DNA from: Lentzea aerocolonigenes
Lineage (GTDB): Bacteria; Actinomycetota; Actinomycetes; Mycobacteriales; Pseudonocardiaceae
Length of the DNA stretch: 64,000 bases
Assembly (NCBI RefSeq): GCF_000974445.1
Contig: NZ_BBOJ01000020.1
Span: forward strand, 119,925 to 183,924
Reading direction: 5' to 3'
Shown: positions 15,828 through 24,851 of the stretch, one piece after another
Layout of the letters: each line of letters begins with the position of its first letter
Numbering within the stretch: the first letter of the stretch is position 1
Translations under genes and position numbers: made by a program
Notes under the pieces: model-generated
Seen by the model: only the letters and a program-made list of their open reading frames with translations
Told to the model about the DNA's origin: nothing
Database searches by the model: none

Positions 15828-15853
15828 GTACTGATCGTCCCAGATGAGCATCT

Positions 15854-16213
15854 TCAGTCCTTTTCCCCGAAGAACGAGACGCGGGGGTCGGCGATCATGT
15901 CGAGCAGCGGGCCTGGCGAGGGCGCGGTGCCGCGCGGGTCGTAGTCCACCGCGACCCACCGGCCGGGGTGCTCGGAGAAGTGGCGCTCCGCCCAATACAG
16001 CTGCCACGAGGACCCGTCGTACCGCAGTTGGGCCATCGGTTGCCGGAACCACTTCGTTTCCGGGGTCGCACCGATCGGCACGTGGCACTCGTGGAGCGTC
16101 ACGTTCGATCCACGCACCTTGTACTCGACCCGGACTCGGAAGCGGAGCCTCTCGGGGACCTTCTGCTCACACCACCGGGCGATCTGACGCAGATGCGTTT
16201 CGGGCAACGGCAT
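15854..16213 (-). CDS. DUF3024 family protein
   Basis: 119 residues. MPLPETHLRQIARWCEQKVP, then VRVEYKVRGSNVTLHECHVP and the conserved WFRQPMAQLRYDGSSWQLYW, ending ADPRVSFFGEKD, resemble the small actinobacterial DUF3024 family, whose function is unknown. No catalytic motif or membrane segment is visible. A deleted copy lies immediately downstream and the divergent MFS gene starts 48 bp upstream. Confidence 0.7.
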   Translation of the reverse strand: MPLPETHLRQIARWCEQKVPERLRFRVRVEYKVRGSNVTLHECHVPIGATPETKWFRQPMAQLRYDGSSWQLYWAERHFSEHPGRWVAVDYDPRGTAPSPGPLLDMIADPRVSFFGEKD

Positions 16214-16250
16214 GTCCTGATGGTGGCAGGTCGCCTCATCGTGCGCCCCC

Positions 16251-16256
16251 TAGGAT
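16251..16256 (+). promoter_or_regulatory. -10 box of a leaderless start (MFS gene)
   Basis: TAGGAT lies 5 nt upstream of the ATG at 16262. Confidence 0.4.
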
Positions 16257-16261
16257 GACGC

Positions 16262-17488
16262 ATGGGGCGGAACTGGTACCTGTTGTGGGGCGGCAGCGCG
16301 ATCTCGGCGGTGGGCGACGGGATCTTCCTGGCCGCACTCCCCCTGCTCGCCGCGCAGCTCACCCAAGACCCGAAGCTGATCGCCGGCGTCAGCTTCTTCG
16401 GCGCACTCCCCTGGCTGCTGGCCGCACTCCCGGCCGGGGCGGCGGCGGACCGGTACGACGGCCGGCGCCTCCTCCTCACCGCCTTGTGGATCCAGTGCGC
16501 GCTCATGGCTCTGCTGGCCACCTTCCACAGCGCACACATCGCGTTCCTCTACGGCATGGCGTTCCTGATCGGCACTGCGGAGAACGTGCCGCGAGCGGTC
16601 GGGCAGCCGCTCATCAAGGCCACGGTGGACAACCACCTGCTGGAGCGGGCGAACGGGCGGTTGTTCGCGTCGCAGGCGGTGGCGTTGCAGTTCGCGGGAC
16701 CGCCGCTGGGTGGGTTGTTGTTCGCGGTCGCGGTGCCGGCGCCGTTCTGGGTCAACGCACTGACGTTCGCCATCGCGGCACTGCTCGTCACATGCATGCG
16801 CACACAACGGAAAGAGCCCCCGCCGGTGAGGCCGAGAGTTGCCGAAGGCTTGCGGTGGTTGGTGAAGCACAAGGCGTTGAGGACGGTCACGGTGGTGTCC
16901 GCGACGACGAACCTGTGCATCGCGATGACCATGGCGACCCTGGTGTTGTTCGCGCAGCACCGGCTCGGGCTGACGAACGCGGGGTTCGGCGCGTTTCTCG
17001 CCACGCTCGCCTGTGGTGGCGTCGCGGGCGGGATGCTCGCGGAACGGCTGCTCCGGTACCGGAACACCGTGACCGTGACCGTGGTGCTGATTCCCTTGAT
17101 GTGGCTGGGGATCGCCACCGTGGCACACGATCTGCTCACGGTCGCGGTGTTCGCTGTGGTGAGCTCGTTCTGCACGGCGGTGTGGGGCGTTGCCACGGCG
17201 ACCCTGCGGCAGCGCGCGGTGCCGACCGAGCTCCTCGGCCGCGTCAGCAGCGCGCAGACCCTGATCACCTGGGGTGTTCAACCGATCGGCGCGCTGCTGG
17301 GAGGGCTCACAGCCGACTACTTCGGACTGTTGGCACCGTGGTTCGTCGCTGTCGCACTGCGAACCGCGGTCGGGCTGATCTGCCTCAAGCCGTTACGCGC
17401 TCACTTCTTCGCTGCTGCCTTGAACGTCCACTTGGCAGCGTCACCCGAACAGGACGCCGCCGTCACCTTCCCGGACGCGTCCCGGTAG
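16262..17488 (+). CDS. MFS transporter (MFS_3/enterobactin-exporter-like)
   Basis: 408 residues with about twelve hydrophobic helices. The first loop AADRYDGRRLLL and the helix-1 start WGGSAISAVGDGIFLAALPL resemble the proton-driven exporter subfamily related to EntS/macrolide efflux. The last 25-30 residues (AALNVHLAASPEQDAA) are hydrophilic and encoded in an 88-bp overlap with the convergent lectin gene. Substrate unknown. Confidence 0.85.
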   Translation: MGRNWYLLWGGSAISAVGDGIFLAALPLLAAQLTQDPKLIAGVSFFGALPWLLAALPAGAAADRYDGRRLLLTALWIQCALMALLATFHSAHIAFLYGMAFLIGTAENVPRAVGQPLIKATVDNHLLERANGRLFASQAVALQFAGPPLGGLLFAVAVPAPFWVNALTFAIAALLVTCMRTQRKEPPPVRPRVAEGLRWLVKHKALRTVTVVSATTNLCIAMTMATLVLFAQHRLGLTNAGFGAFLATLACGGVAGGMLAERLLRYRNTVTVTVVLIPLMWLGIATVAHDLLTVAVFAVVSSFCTAVWGVATATLRQRAVPTELLGRVSSAQTLITWGVQPIGALLGGLTADYFGLLAPWFVAVALRTAVGLICLKPLRAHFFAAALNVHLAASPEQDAAVTFPDASR

Positions 17489-18306
17489 CACTTCGTGTTG
17501 TACTGCATGTCCGAGATCGTCTTGTTCGGGTTGATGGACCACTGCTGGTTCGGCCCGCCGTCACACTTCTTCAGCAGCACCTTGCCCGAGGACAGCGTCG
17601 TGCACAGCTGCGGCGAGCCCTGCTCCATGAACGCGCCGTGGAACTTGAACTGCTGCGGTGCCGAGCCGTTGCACGTGGCGGTCGTCAGCTGGGTTCCGGA
17701 GGCGCCGCCCTGCAGGCACTTGCCGGTCGAGACGTTCTTGTACTCGCCGTTGGTGGTCTTGGGCTTCGCGCCGCCGTAGCACTCGCCGGTCTGCGTGTTG
17801 AAGATCGGCGTCGGGTCCACGGCCAGGTTCGACGGCGGGTTGAGGATGGTCTCCTCCATCACCGGCTTGCCGTCGTCGTGGTAGTTCGTCAGCGCGTCTT
17901 CGCAGTCGATGGCGTTCATGGCGTTGCCGCCCTTGCCGCCCACCCAGGCGTCGAAGTGCCACAGCTTGGGGCCGCCGTTGGGGCCGTTGCCGTTCCAGTC
18001 CTGCTCGCAGGAGGAGCAGGAGTCCTCCATGATGAAGTACTTCTTCACGCGCGGGAAGTAGATGCGCGTGCCCGGCTTGGCTTCCTTGCTGGACGTCGCG
18101 AACGTGATCGGGTCCGACCAGGTGCCCTTGCCGCCGGCTGTGTCGTGGATCTTCGGGTAGGCGATGTCACCACCGGGCGGCGTGTTGTCGTACCAGCCGT
18201 AGAAGGTCCAGAAGACCTGTTGGGACGCCGCGTTCGCCGGGGATGAAACCACTAAACCGGACATCGCTAGCAAGATGCCTGCCGCCAAAGACAGGGCGCG
18301 TTTCAT
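17401..18306 (-). CDS. Secreted protein with C-terminal ricin-type lectin domain
   Basis: 301 residues. A signal peptide (MKRALSLAAGILLAMSGL, cleavage near ANA-AS) is followed by a domain of about 150 residues with FWTFYGWYDNTPPGGDIAYP and a CSSC motif (MEDSCSSCEQDW), then a ricin-B beta-trefoil of about 120 residues (STGKCLQGG, PQQFKFHG, GPNQQWSINP). The lectin part likely binds carbohydrate outside the cell. The N-terminal domain, with IHDTAGGKGTWSDPITFA and Asp/Glu-rich loops, is similar in pattern to fungal/actinobacterial secreted proteins of unclear activity. Confidence 0.75.
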   Translation of the reverse strand: MKRALSLAAGILLAMSGLVVSSPANAASQQVFWTFYGWYDNTPPGGDIAYPKIHDTAGGKGTWSDPITFATSSKEAKPGTRIYFPRVKKYFIMEDSCSSCEQDWNGNGPNGGPKLWHFDAWVGGKGGNAMNAIDCEDALTNYHDDGKPVMEETILNPPSNLAVDPTPIFNTQTGECYGGAKPKTTNGEYKNVSTGKCLQGGASGTQLTTATCNGSAPQQFKFHGAFMEQGSPQLCTTLSSGKVLLKKCDGGPNQQWSINPNKTISDMQYNTKCYRDASGKVTAASCSGDAAKWTFKAAAKK

Positions 18307-18388
18307 GCGTGCCTCCGCAAGAACCGGTGGACTTTGGCGGCGTGAGTGCAGAGTCCACCGGTCGAGCGGTTTTTGTAAAGAAACTTAT

Positions 18389-19597
18389 CTAACTATTTGC
18401 TGAAGCAATGTCGGCCACCGGGCCGACCACGATGATCGCCGGCGGACGAATCGCCTGTGCCTCCATGTCGGCCGCCAGGGAGTCCAAAGTGGAGCGCAGG
18501 ACGCGCTGGGCCGCCGTGCTGCCCTCCTGGACGACGGCGACGGGGGTCGAGCCCGGGCGGCCTTCCATCAGCGCCGTGGCGAACGCACCAGCGCGTTCGA
18601 CGGCCATCATCAGCACGACGGTGCCACGGAGACGTGCGATCGCTGGCCAGTCCACGAGAGAGCGCGGGTCGTCCGGTGCGACGTGTCCGGAGACGACGAC
18701 CACCTCGTGCGCCACGCCTCGGTGCGTGACCGGCACACCGGCCAATGCAGGCACACCGAACGCGGACGTCACGCCCGGCACGACGGTCACGGGGATACCC
18801 GCCTCCGCACACGCCAGCAACTCCTCGAAGCCGCGGCCGAAAACGTACGGGTCGCCGCCCTTCAGCCGGACGACGAACTTGCCCTCCTTGGCGCGGTCGA
18901 TCAGCGTCTGGTTGATGAACTCCTGCGTTGCCGCACGGCCGTAGGGAATCTTCGCCGCGTCCACGACCTCGACGTGCGCGGGCAGTTCCTCCAGCAGCTC
19001 GCGCGGGGCCAGGCGGTCGGCGACGACCACGTCGGCGTGGGCCAGCAAACGCTTGCCCTGCACGGTGATCAGCTCGGGGTCGCCGGGGCCGCCGCCGACC
19101 AGCGCCACGCCGACGGGCGGTGCGGCCTGGTCCGCGATGCGACCGTCGCGCAACGCCGCCACGAGGCCGTCGCGCACGGAGGCCGAACGGCGGTGCTCGC
19201 CGCCTGCCAGCACACCGATCAACATGCCGTCGTGCATACCGGTGGCCGGTGTCACGGCCGTGCCCTCGACGGCGATGTCCGCGCGCACGCAGAACACACG
19301 GTGCGACAGCGCCTCTTCGCCGATTTGCGCGTTCACCTCGACGTTGGACGTGCACGCCACCACGTACCACGCGCCCTCGACGTCACCCGGCTCGAACCGC
19401 CGCTGGTGCCAGGTCAGCTCCCCCGCGTCGACCATGCCCTGCACGGCGGGTGTGACGGACGGCGACACGAGCTCGACGACGGCGCCGGACGCGATCAGGC
19501 GAGGTAGGCGGCGCTGCGCGACCGTGCCTCCGCCGACCACGAGGACGCGCCGGCCCCGCAGGTCGAGGCCGGCCAGGTAGTGCTGTTCAAAGGGCAT
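18389..19597 (-). CDS. cysG: Siroheme synthase: precorrin-2 dehydrogenase + uroporphyrinogen-III C-methyltransferase
   Basis: 402 residues in two parts. The N-terminal ~150 residues are the NAD-dependent dehydrogenase/ferrochelatase-like part (RRVLVVGGGTVAQRRLPRL). The C-terminal ~240 residues are the SAM-dependent methyltransferase (LVGGGPGDPELITVQGKRLL, VVRLKGGDPYVFGRGFEE, VVPGVTSAFGVPALAG). It makes precorrin-2 and siroheme from uroporphyrinogen III, supplying nitrite/sulfite reductases and the B12 pathway encoded 4 kb away. ATG 19597 starts the conserved region; 6 upstream codons are dispensable. Confidence 0.93.
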   Translation of the reverse strand: MPFEQHYLAGLDLRGRRVLVVGGGTVAQRRLPRLIASGAVVELVSPSVTPAVQGMVDAGELTWHQRRFEPGDVEGAWYVVACTSNVEVNAQIGEEALSHRVFCVRADIAVEGTAVTPATGMHDGMLIGVLAGGEHRRSASVRDGLVAALRDGRIADQAAPPVGVALVGGGPGDPELITVQGKRLLAHADVVVADRLAPRELLEELPAHVEVVDAAKIPYGRAATQEFINQTLIDRAKEGKFVVRLKGGDPYVFGRGFEELLACAEAGIPVTVVPGVTSAFGVPALAGVPVTHRGVAHEVVVVSGHVAPDDPRSLVDWPAIARLRGTVVLMMAVERAGAFATALMEGRPGSTPVAVVQEGSTAAQRVLRSTLDSLAADMEAQAIRPPAIIVVGPVADIASANS

Positions 19598-19648
19598 GCG
19601 TAGAAGCATCCACACCCGACACGTCGTGTCCAGCCGAAGGGAACATGG

Positions 19649-20362
19649 TCACAGCTGGAGCAGCTCGAAAGAGGTCGCCAGAACACCTCCGAACCGCTGT
19701 CCCACCGCCTCCGCCACGCCCCGCAGGAACGGCTCGGGCTCGGCCATGTCCCCGCTCAGCGCAGCCAGATACGCCTTGTGCGCGCGTAGCGATTCAACCG
19801 AAGCGTCGAACGAGTCGGTGATGTCCACGGCGTGAGTGGCCAACGGCGAGGACGCCGCCGCCACGTACTTGACGCCGTTCCACGGTTCGAGACGCAGTTC
19901 CTGGAAGATCCACCGGTTGCCCGCGTCCCGCACCGCGTCGACGGTCGCGCGCCCGACCGCGATGTGGTCCGCCATGTTCAACCCGCCGCCCGGCCAGGTC
20001 TCGCGGAAGTTGCCGGTGATCACGACCTCCGGCTTGTGCCGGCGGATCGCGGCCGCGATGTCGCGCCGCAACGGCACGCCGTACTCGATGAGACCGTCCG
20101 GGTGGTCCAGGAACTCGACCACGTTCACGCCGACGGCCGCGCAGGAGGCGATCTGCTCGTTGACCCGCAACGGGCCGCATTCCGCTGGGTTCATCGTGTC
20201 GATGCCGGCTTCACCACGGCACGCCAGCAGGTACGCGATCTTCTTGCCCTGAGCGGTCCAACGCGCGATAGCGCCCGCACCGCCGTACTCCATGTCATCG
20301 GGGTGCGCGACGACGACCAGTGCGCTCGACCAGTCCTCTGGCATCGATTCAAGATCAGCCAT
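19649..20362 (-). CDS. PIG-L family deacetylase (LmbE-like)
   Basis: 237 residues. The zinc site is visible as AHPDD in VVVAHPDDMEYGGAG (about residues 17-31) and ADH in LNMADHIAVGRATV, as in MshB/PIG-L N-acetylglucosamine deacetylases. It could act on mycothiol- or glycan-related substrates. It resembles the actinobacterial PIG-L proteins with a FRETWPGGGLNMADH segment. The start codon lies inside one arm of a 15-bp inverted repeat. Confidence 0.85.
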   Translation of the reverse strand: MADLESMPEDWSSALVVVAHPDDMEYGGAGAIARWTAQGKKIAYLLACRGEAGIDTMNPAECGPLRVNEQIASCAAVGVNVVEFLDHPDGLIEYGVPLRRDIAAAIRRHKPEVVITGNFRETWPGGGLNMADHIAVGRATVDAVRDAGNRWIFQELRLEPWNGVKYVAAASSPLATHAVDITDSFDASVESLRAHKAYLAALSGDMAEPEPFLRGVAEAVGQRFGGVLATSFELLQL

Positions 20363-20395
20363 GCCCGCAGGATGCGCGTGATCCTGCGGGCATGG
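20359..20395. repeat. 15-bp perfect inverted repeat at the PIG-L start codon
   Basis: CCATGCCCGCAGGAT, 7-nt spacer, ATCCTGCGGGCATGG. It lies 11 bp after the stop of the upstream trypsin gene and includes the PIG-L start codon. It could terminate trypsin transcription and also occlude PIG-L translation on read-through transcripts. Confidence 0.75.
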
Positions 20396-20406
20396 CAAGT
20401 GAGCGG

Positions 20407-21180
20407 TTACAGCTGAGCGGTGATCACCGAGTAGTAAGGCGCGATGCGGCCGTACACACCGGGGTAGCCCGCCCCGGCACAACCGCGGCCCCAGGACGTG
20501 TCACCGATGAGCTTGCCGCCGAACACCAGCGGGCCACCGGAGTCGCCCTGGCAGGTGTCGGTGCCGCCCTGCGGGTAGCCCGCGCACACCATGGAGGTGT
20601 TGCTGTACTGCGAGTACGCGGTCTTGCAGGTGGCGTCCGAGGTCAGCGGCACGTTGGCCTTGAGCAGGTACCGCGAGGCGGAACCGCCGGAGGACGTGGT
20701 GCCCCAGCCGAGGATCAGCGCCGAGTTGCCCGCCGTGTACAGCGCGGTGTCGGACGGCGTGGCGAGCGGCAGGGTCGCCGAGCTGATGTTGCGGTCCAGC
20801 GTCAGCACGGCGACGTCGTAGCCAGCGGTCGCGGTGGTGTAGCTGGGGTGCACCCAGATCTTGGTCACGTTCGCGACCGTGCCCGCGGTGCTCTGCTTGT
20901 CGTCACGTCCGTGCACGACCCGCGTGCTGGCCGGCGTGCGGCCCTTCACGCAGTGCGCGGCGGTGACGACCTTGTTGGCCTTCGTCAGCGTTCCACCGCA
21001 GAACTGGGAACCGGAGGTGGTGGCCAGGTACACGACCCACGGGTAGGTCGACGTGCTCGCCCGCGTGCCGCCGACGATCATCGGCGAGACGTCGGCGTTG
21101 GCGGCCGGTGCGATGAAGAAGATGCTCGCGAGAGCGGACACCACGACGGACACGATCAGGCGATGCAGGGTTTTCGCCAT
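20407..21180 (-). CDS. Secreted trypsin-like serine protease (S1)
   Basis: 257 residues. Signal peptide (VSVVVSALASIFFIAPAANA), short propeptide, then the mature chymotrypsin fold starting IVGGTRAST. The catalytic triad is complete: His in TAAHCVKG, Asp in DVAVLTL, Ser in CQGDSGGPL. The ribosome site GGAAGGA supports ATG 21180. It is one of three S1 proteases in the window. It lies in the same direction as PIG-L and downstream of the M4 protease gene. Confidence 0.93.
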   Translation of the reverse strand: MAKTLHRLIVSVVVSALASIFFIAPAANADVSPMIVGGTRASTSTYPWVVYLATTSGSQFCGGTLTKANKVVTAAHCVKGRTPASTRVVHGRDDKQSTAGTVANVTKIWVHPSYTTATAGYDVAVLTLDRNISSATLPLATPSDTALYTAGNSALILGWGTTSSGGSASRYLLKANVPLTSDATCKTAYSQYSNTSMVCAGYPQGGTDTCQGDSGGPLVFGGKLIGDTSWGRGCAGAGYPGVYGRIAPYYSVITAQL

Positions 21181-21304
21181 GTAGCCAGTCCTTCCCGATG
21201 ACGCTGTGTGTGCAGGGTGTCGAGCGGCGGCACACACAGCGTCATGGGCAGACGTTCGGCGGCGGAACCGCCATTAGTCGGACAAGTCCGACTTCACTTT
21301 TGAC

Positions 21305-22675
21305 TCAGGCGATGCCACGCGCCGTGAAAGCAGCCTGCACGGTGGCGGCGTCCGCGTCACCGTAGAGCTTCTTGGCCGCGGCGACGGTCGCCTTGGCGGC
21401 AGCGGAGAACGTCGTCGAGGGCGAGTACGAGAACTGCGCCTCCAGCACGATCTTCGCCGACTTGTCGCGACCGAACTTCTTGAAGACGTCCCACAGAGCG
21501 CGCGACCAGATCTGGCCGTCGTGGTGCACCTCGCCGTTGCGGTCGGCGTACTTCAGCTCGGTGTCCGTGCGACGCAGGCAATGCGGCGTCGTGGTGGTGT
21601 AGAACGTCGCGTCCCAGTCCATGATGCACGCCAGCGGAACCGTCGCCGTGTCCTGCGCGTCGCGTGAGGACATGATCAACGCCCACCAGTCACCGAAGCC
21701 CTCGCCGATCGAGCCCGCCTCCGTGGAGGAACCGAAGCCCGGCACCTGGGCGTCCTGGATCGCGTGGCCGAGCTCGTGCCACACCACCTCGACGTCCTCG
21801 GCGTCGTCCACGCCACCGCTGCCGAACGTGATCTGGTCCTTCGACGGGTCGTAGAACGAGTTGTCGTCCTTCAAGCCGATCGTGGTGATCTTCTGCGCCT
21901 CGTTGTTGATGTTGGTGAAACCGAGGCCCTGGATGTACTTCTGCGCCTCCGTCACGCCCCAGTAGGCGTTGACCTGCTCGAAGAAGTCGTTGTTGCGCGT
22001 GTAGTCGAACTGGTTGTTCGCGCTGTACGCGAGCTTGCTCTTGGTGCCGGTCAACGCCGCGTACTTGCCCTTGAGGTAGCCGGAACCGTCCAGATCGGAC
22101 AGCGTCACCGACTTGTACGCGGCGGCGGGCACGGCCGAGTCGGCGTCGTTCGCATCGACCAGGTTCTGGTTCTGCTGCGACGACACGGGGTTCGGGCTGA
22201 ACACCTTGCCGGTGCCGTTCGCGTGCTTGACCAGGCTCTCCGTCTTCACGACGTCACCGGTCTCCGCGTTCACCAGCGTGCGCTCGGATCCCTTGCCGTT
22301 GTCGGAGATCACCTCGTAGACCAGACCGGTGCCGGCGAGCACCTTGAGGTTCGCGTTCTCCGGCACGCCCTGGGACTTCTGCTTCGCGCTCTCGGCGGTG
22401 ACCGCGGGCGTGACGTCCACGGTGCCGACGGCGATCCGGCCGTCGTCGACGGTCTTCACACCGGTCGCCTTGTCGACGTGCTCCACGTAGTAGGCGCCCA
22501 GCACGGGCTTTCCGGCGTAGGTCTGCTCGTACCAGGTGTGCCTGGCGGTCAGCGAGTCGCGGACGGCGAGCAGGCGGAGGCCTTCCTTGGGCGCGGCGGC
22601 CTGAGCGTTGATCGTCAGCAGGGACAGTGCGACGCCGGCGGTGCAGGCGACAGCGATGAGACGACGCGATCTCAT
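21305..22675 (-). CDS. Secreted M4 (thermolysin-like) metalloprotease
   Basis: 456 residues. A signal peptide (LIAVACTAGVALSLLTINAQA) is followed by an FTP/PepSY-like propeptide (about 30-190) and a thermolysin-type catalytic domain: zinc motif HELGH in VEVVWHELGHAIQDA and the third-ligand helix with GSIGEGFGDWWA. The spacing of about 20 residues between motifs fits the M4/M36 group. It probably degrades extracellular protein. Confidence 0.88.
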   Translation of the reverse strand: MRSRRLIAVACTAGVALSLLTINAQAAAPKEGLRLLAVRDSLTARHTWYEQTYAGKPVLGAYYVEHVDKATGVKTVDDGRIAVGTVDVTPAVTAESAKQKSQGVPENANLKVLAGTGLVYEVISDNGKGSERTLVNAETGDVVKTESLVKHANGTGKVFSPNPVSSQQNQNLVDANDADSAVPAAAYKSVTLSDLDGSGYLKGKYAALTGTKSKLAYSANNQFDYTRNNDFFEQVNAYWGVTEAQKYIQGLGFTNINNEAQKITTIGLKDDNSFYDPSKDQITFGSGGVDDAEDVEVVWHELGHAIQDAQVPGFGSSTEAGSIGEGFGDWWALIMSSRDAQDTATVPLACIMDWDATFYTTTTPHCLRRTDTELKYADRNGEVHHDGQIWSRALWDVFKKFGRDKSAKIVLEAQFSYSPSTTFSAAAKATVAAAKKLYGDADAATVQAAFTARGIA

Positions 22676-22776
22676 GTCGGTCTCCAGTGCTTCGGGCCCG
22701 AGGCAGGGTGGGCCGTGTGCGTGGCGACGGTAATCAAGAAAACTTCGACAGAGACCCTACGAAAGAAGGAAAAACG

Positions 22777-24033
22777 TCAGTGTTCCCAGACTCCGGGAAC
22801 AACAATTACGTCGGCTTCGACCGGATTGTCCAGCGTTGGTCCGGTTCCGAAAGCGACGAACGCGACAGCCGCACCGCGCGCGGCCAAATCGCACGCGCCG
22901 TCGTGACGGACCTCCGTGCCGGAACGCAGCAGCGGACCGACGGCGTCGATCGCCTCCGGTGTGCCGACCACGAACGCCGCGCGCCGGATCTCCGCCTCCG
23001 CACGGGGTGTGCGCTCCTCCGCCGCCCCCGGACCGAGTCCGACCAGCGCGAGCCGGCCACGCGGCAGCACCCGTGCCGCGGCCACGGTCACGTTGTCCCG
23101 CTTGAACTTCTCGGCCGCCAGCTCGACCTGCCCGCCGTGCCCGAGCGTCTGCGCACCGCGCAACGCCGCAGCCTCCGCGACACTCGCGGTGCCCATCGAG
23201 TTGCGCACCACCGAGCTCGGGTTCGGCACGCCGATCTCCGCGAGCTCCTCGGTCGGGAACGTCAGCAGCTCGGCGGTGTCGCCGTGCCAGAAACCCCAGT
23301 CCTCCACGGCATCCACGATGCCGGGCTCGTCGGCCTTGGCGTCCGCCGTCGCGAACGCCTTGATGGCGCGCAGATCCAGGCCGCCCTGCGCGTCAAGCTC
23401 CGCCAGCGCGGCGCCGACGCTCGTGGCCGACGCACCGCGCGTGGAACCGACACCGACGACGAGCGTGCGCGGCACGATCCGCAGCACGTTGTCCTTGGTG
23501 GCGGCCGCGCGGTCGTCGACGACGATCAGCCACGTCGCGTCCTCTCCCGCGCCGACGACGTTGGGCGGCAGGGCGGGCAGCGGGAAGTTCAACGGGTTGC
23601 GCAGCACGACCTTCTCGCCCGCCTCGATGGCGGCGGCGCAGGCCTCGACGTCGCCGTCCGCGGTGGCGTCGAGCTGCTCGACGAGCTCGTCCAGCACCGA
23701 GTCGATCGACGGACCGCCGGTCACCACGGCCGTGCGGTTCAGCAGGTCGGCGACGTGCCGGGCGAACGCGTCCGCGTCACCGGCCAGCGCCACGACGAAG
23801 TGCTTGTCCACGCACACCACGGCGGGGTCGGATCGCCTGTCCCGCAACAGGGGCGCGATCAGCCGGACCGCGGAACCCGCGTCCAGGAACAGGACCACCG
23901 CACCGAGCCGCGACCACAGCTGCTGCACCGCGGGCTTCACCGGACCATCGGGAACTACCGCGTCCGACCCGAGGAGACCTGCGAGGTCGGCTCCGTCGCC
24001 ACGTTGCGCCGGACCCGCGAACACACCGATCAC
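22777..24033 (-). CDS. cbiG: CbiG-like cobalt-precorrin-5A hydrolase with a truncated CobJ-like tail
   Basis: 418 residues. Residues 1-190 are the CbiG N-terminal/middle region (DAGSAVRLIAPLLRD, DPAVVCVD, NVVGAGED). Residues 195-320 are the CbiG C-terminal domain (VVGVGSTRGAS, AAELLTFPTEEL-like segment). From about 325 a tetrapyrrole-methylase start appears (GRLALVGLGPGAAEERTPRA) but stops after about 95 residues, only part of a CobJ methyltransferase. The GTG at 24033 overlaps the cobL stop (GTGA). Either the C17-methyltransferase is elsewhere or this short domain has another role. Last gene of the riboswitch operon. Confidence 0.75.
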   Translation of the reverse strand: MIGVFAGPAQRGDGADLAGLLGSDAVVPDGPVKPAVQQLWSRLGAVVLFLDAGSAVRLIAPLLRDRRSDPAVVCVDKHFVVALAGDADAFARHVADLLNRTAVVTGGPSIDSVLDELVEQLDATADGDVEACAAAIEAGEKVVLRNPLNFPLPALPPNVVGAGEDATWLIVVDDRAAATKDNVLRIVPRTLVVGVGSTRGASATSVGAALAELDAQGGLDLRAIKAFATADAKADEPGIVDAVEDWGFWHGDTAELLTFPTEELAEIGVPNPSSVVRNSMGTASVAEAAALRGAQTLGHGGQVELAAEKFKRDNVTVAAARVLPRGRLALVGLGPGAAEERTPRAEAEIRRAAFVVGTPEAIDAVGPLLRSGTEVRHDGACDLAARGAAVAFVAFGTGPTLDNPVEADVIVVPGVWEH

Positions 24034-24851
24034 TTCTTGGTACCCCACAACACGGTCACGGGCACCGCGGGCGCGAAACCCGAGTCGAGCAGGCGAGAAG
24101 CGGTCCAGTGCACGCCCTCGACCTCGTATCCGGCTGCCAGCAACGCGTCCCGTGCGGGCACGATCTCGTCCACGCTCTCCGTCGCGACCACGACGCGCCG
24201 CGCAGATACGGCCGCACACGCCTTGACCGCGGCGATCTCACCACGCCCCACGAACACCGCGTCCGGACGCGGCAACGACGACGTGTCCAGCTCGGCTTCC
24301 TCGACCCGGACGTCGACGCCGTGCGCGGACGCGTTCGCGATGATCCGCACGCACTGCACGGGATCGGGCTCGACCGCGATCACCGCGGCACCCAGCCGGG
24401 CGCACTCCACGCCCACCGCGCCGGAACCGGCCAGCACGTCCCACACCAGCACGCCGGGACGTGGGGCGAGCCGCGCCAGCACGAACGCGCGGACCTCGGC
24501 GCCGAGCACGTGCGAACGGCTCGCGAACGCCTCGTCCGGCAGCGCCCAGCCGTCGTTCGACCGGAGGAACTCGTTGTCCGCCAGGCACAACACCGCTTCG
24601 GGCGCGGTCCAGCGACGGGTCACCGCGTCCTTCGGGTCCACAGTGGACAGCTCGCCGGAGTCCGCCACGGTGAGCGTGCGGCGCCAGCCCGCGAGACCCG
24701 CGCCGATCTCGGCCGGACCGATGCCCTCGGCCAGCTTGACGATCACGGCGGACTGCGCGCGGCACACGTTCAGCGCGGGACGCAGGCCGTCCGCGGCGTC
24801 GACGATCTCGACGGGCCGGCCCGCTGCCTCCTGCAGCTTCTCCACCGTCAT
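24030..24851 (-). CDS. cobL: CobL-like precorrin-6Y methyltransferase with shortened N-terminal domain
   Basis: 273 residues, whereas CbiE-CbiT fusions are about 400. The C-terminal half is the CbiT class I methyltransferase (LVWDVLAGSGAVGVECARL, AVEPDPVQCVRI). The N-terminal ~95 residues correspond only to the end of CbiE (QSAVIVKLAEGIGPAEI, EAVLCLADNEFLRS); the CbiE SAM-binding start is missing. CobL normally methylates C5 and C15 and decarboxylates. Here the C5 activity may be lost or supplied elsewhere. ATG overlaps the cobM stop (ATGA). Confidence 0.8.
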   Translation of the reverse strand: MTVEKLQEAAGRPVEIVDAADGLRPALNVCRAQSAVIVKLAEGIGPAEIGAGLAGWRRTLTVADSGELSTVDPKDAVTRRWTAPEAVLCLADNEFLRSNDGWALPDEAFASRSHVLGAEVRAFVLARLAPRPGVLVWDVLAGSGAVGVECARLGAAVIAVEPDPVQCVRIIANASAHGVDVRVEEAELDTSSLPRPDAVFVGRGEIAAVKACAAVSARRVVVATESVDEIVPARDALLAAGYEVEGVHWTASRLLDSGFAPAVPVTVLWGTKK

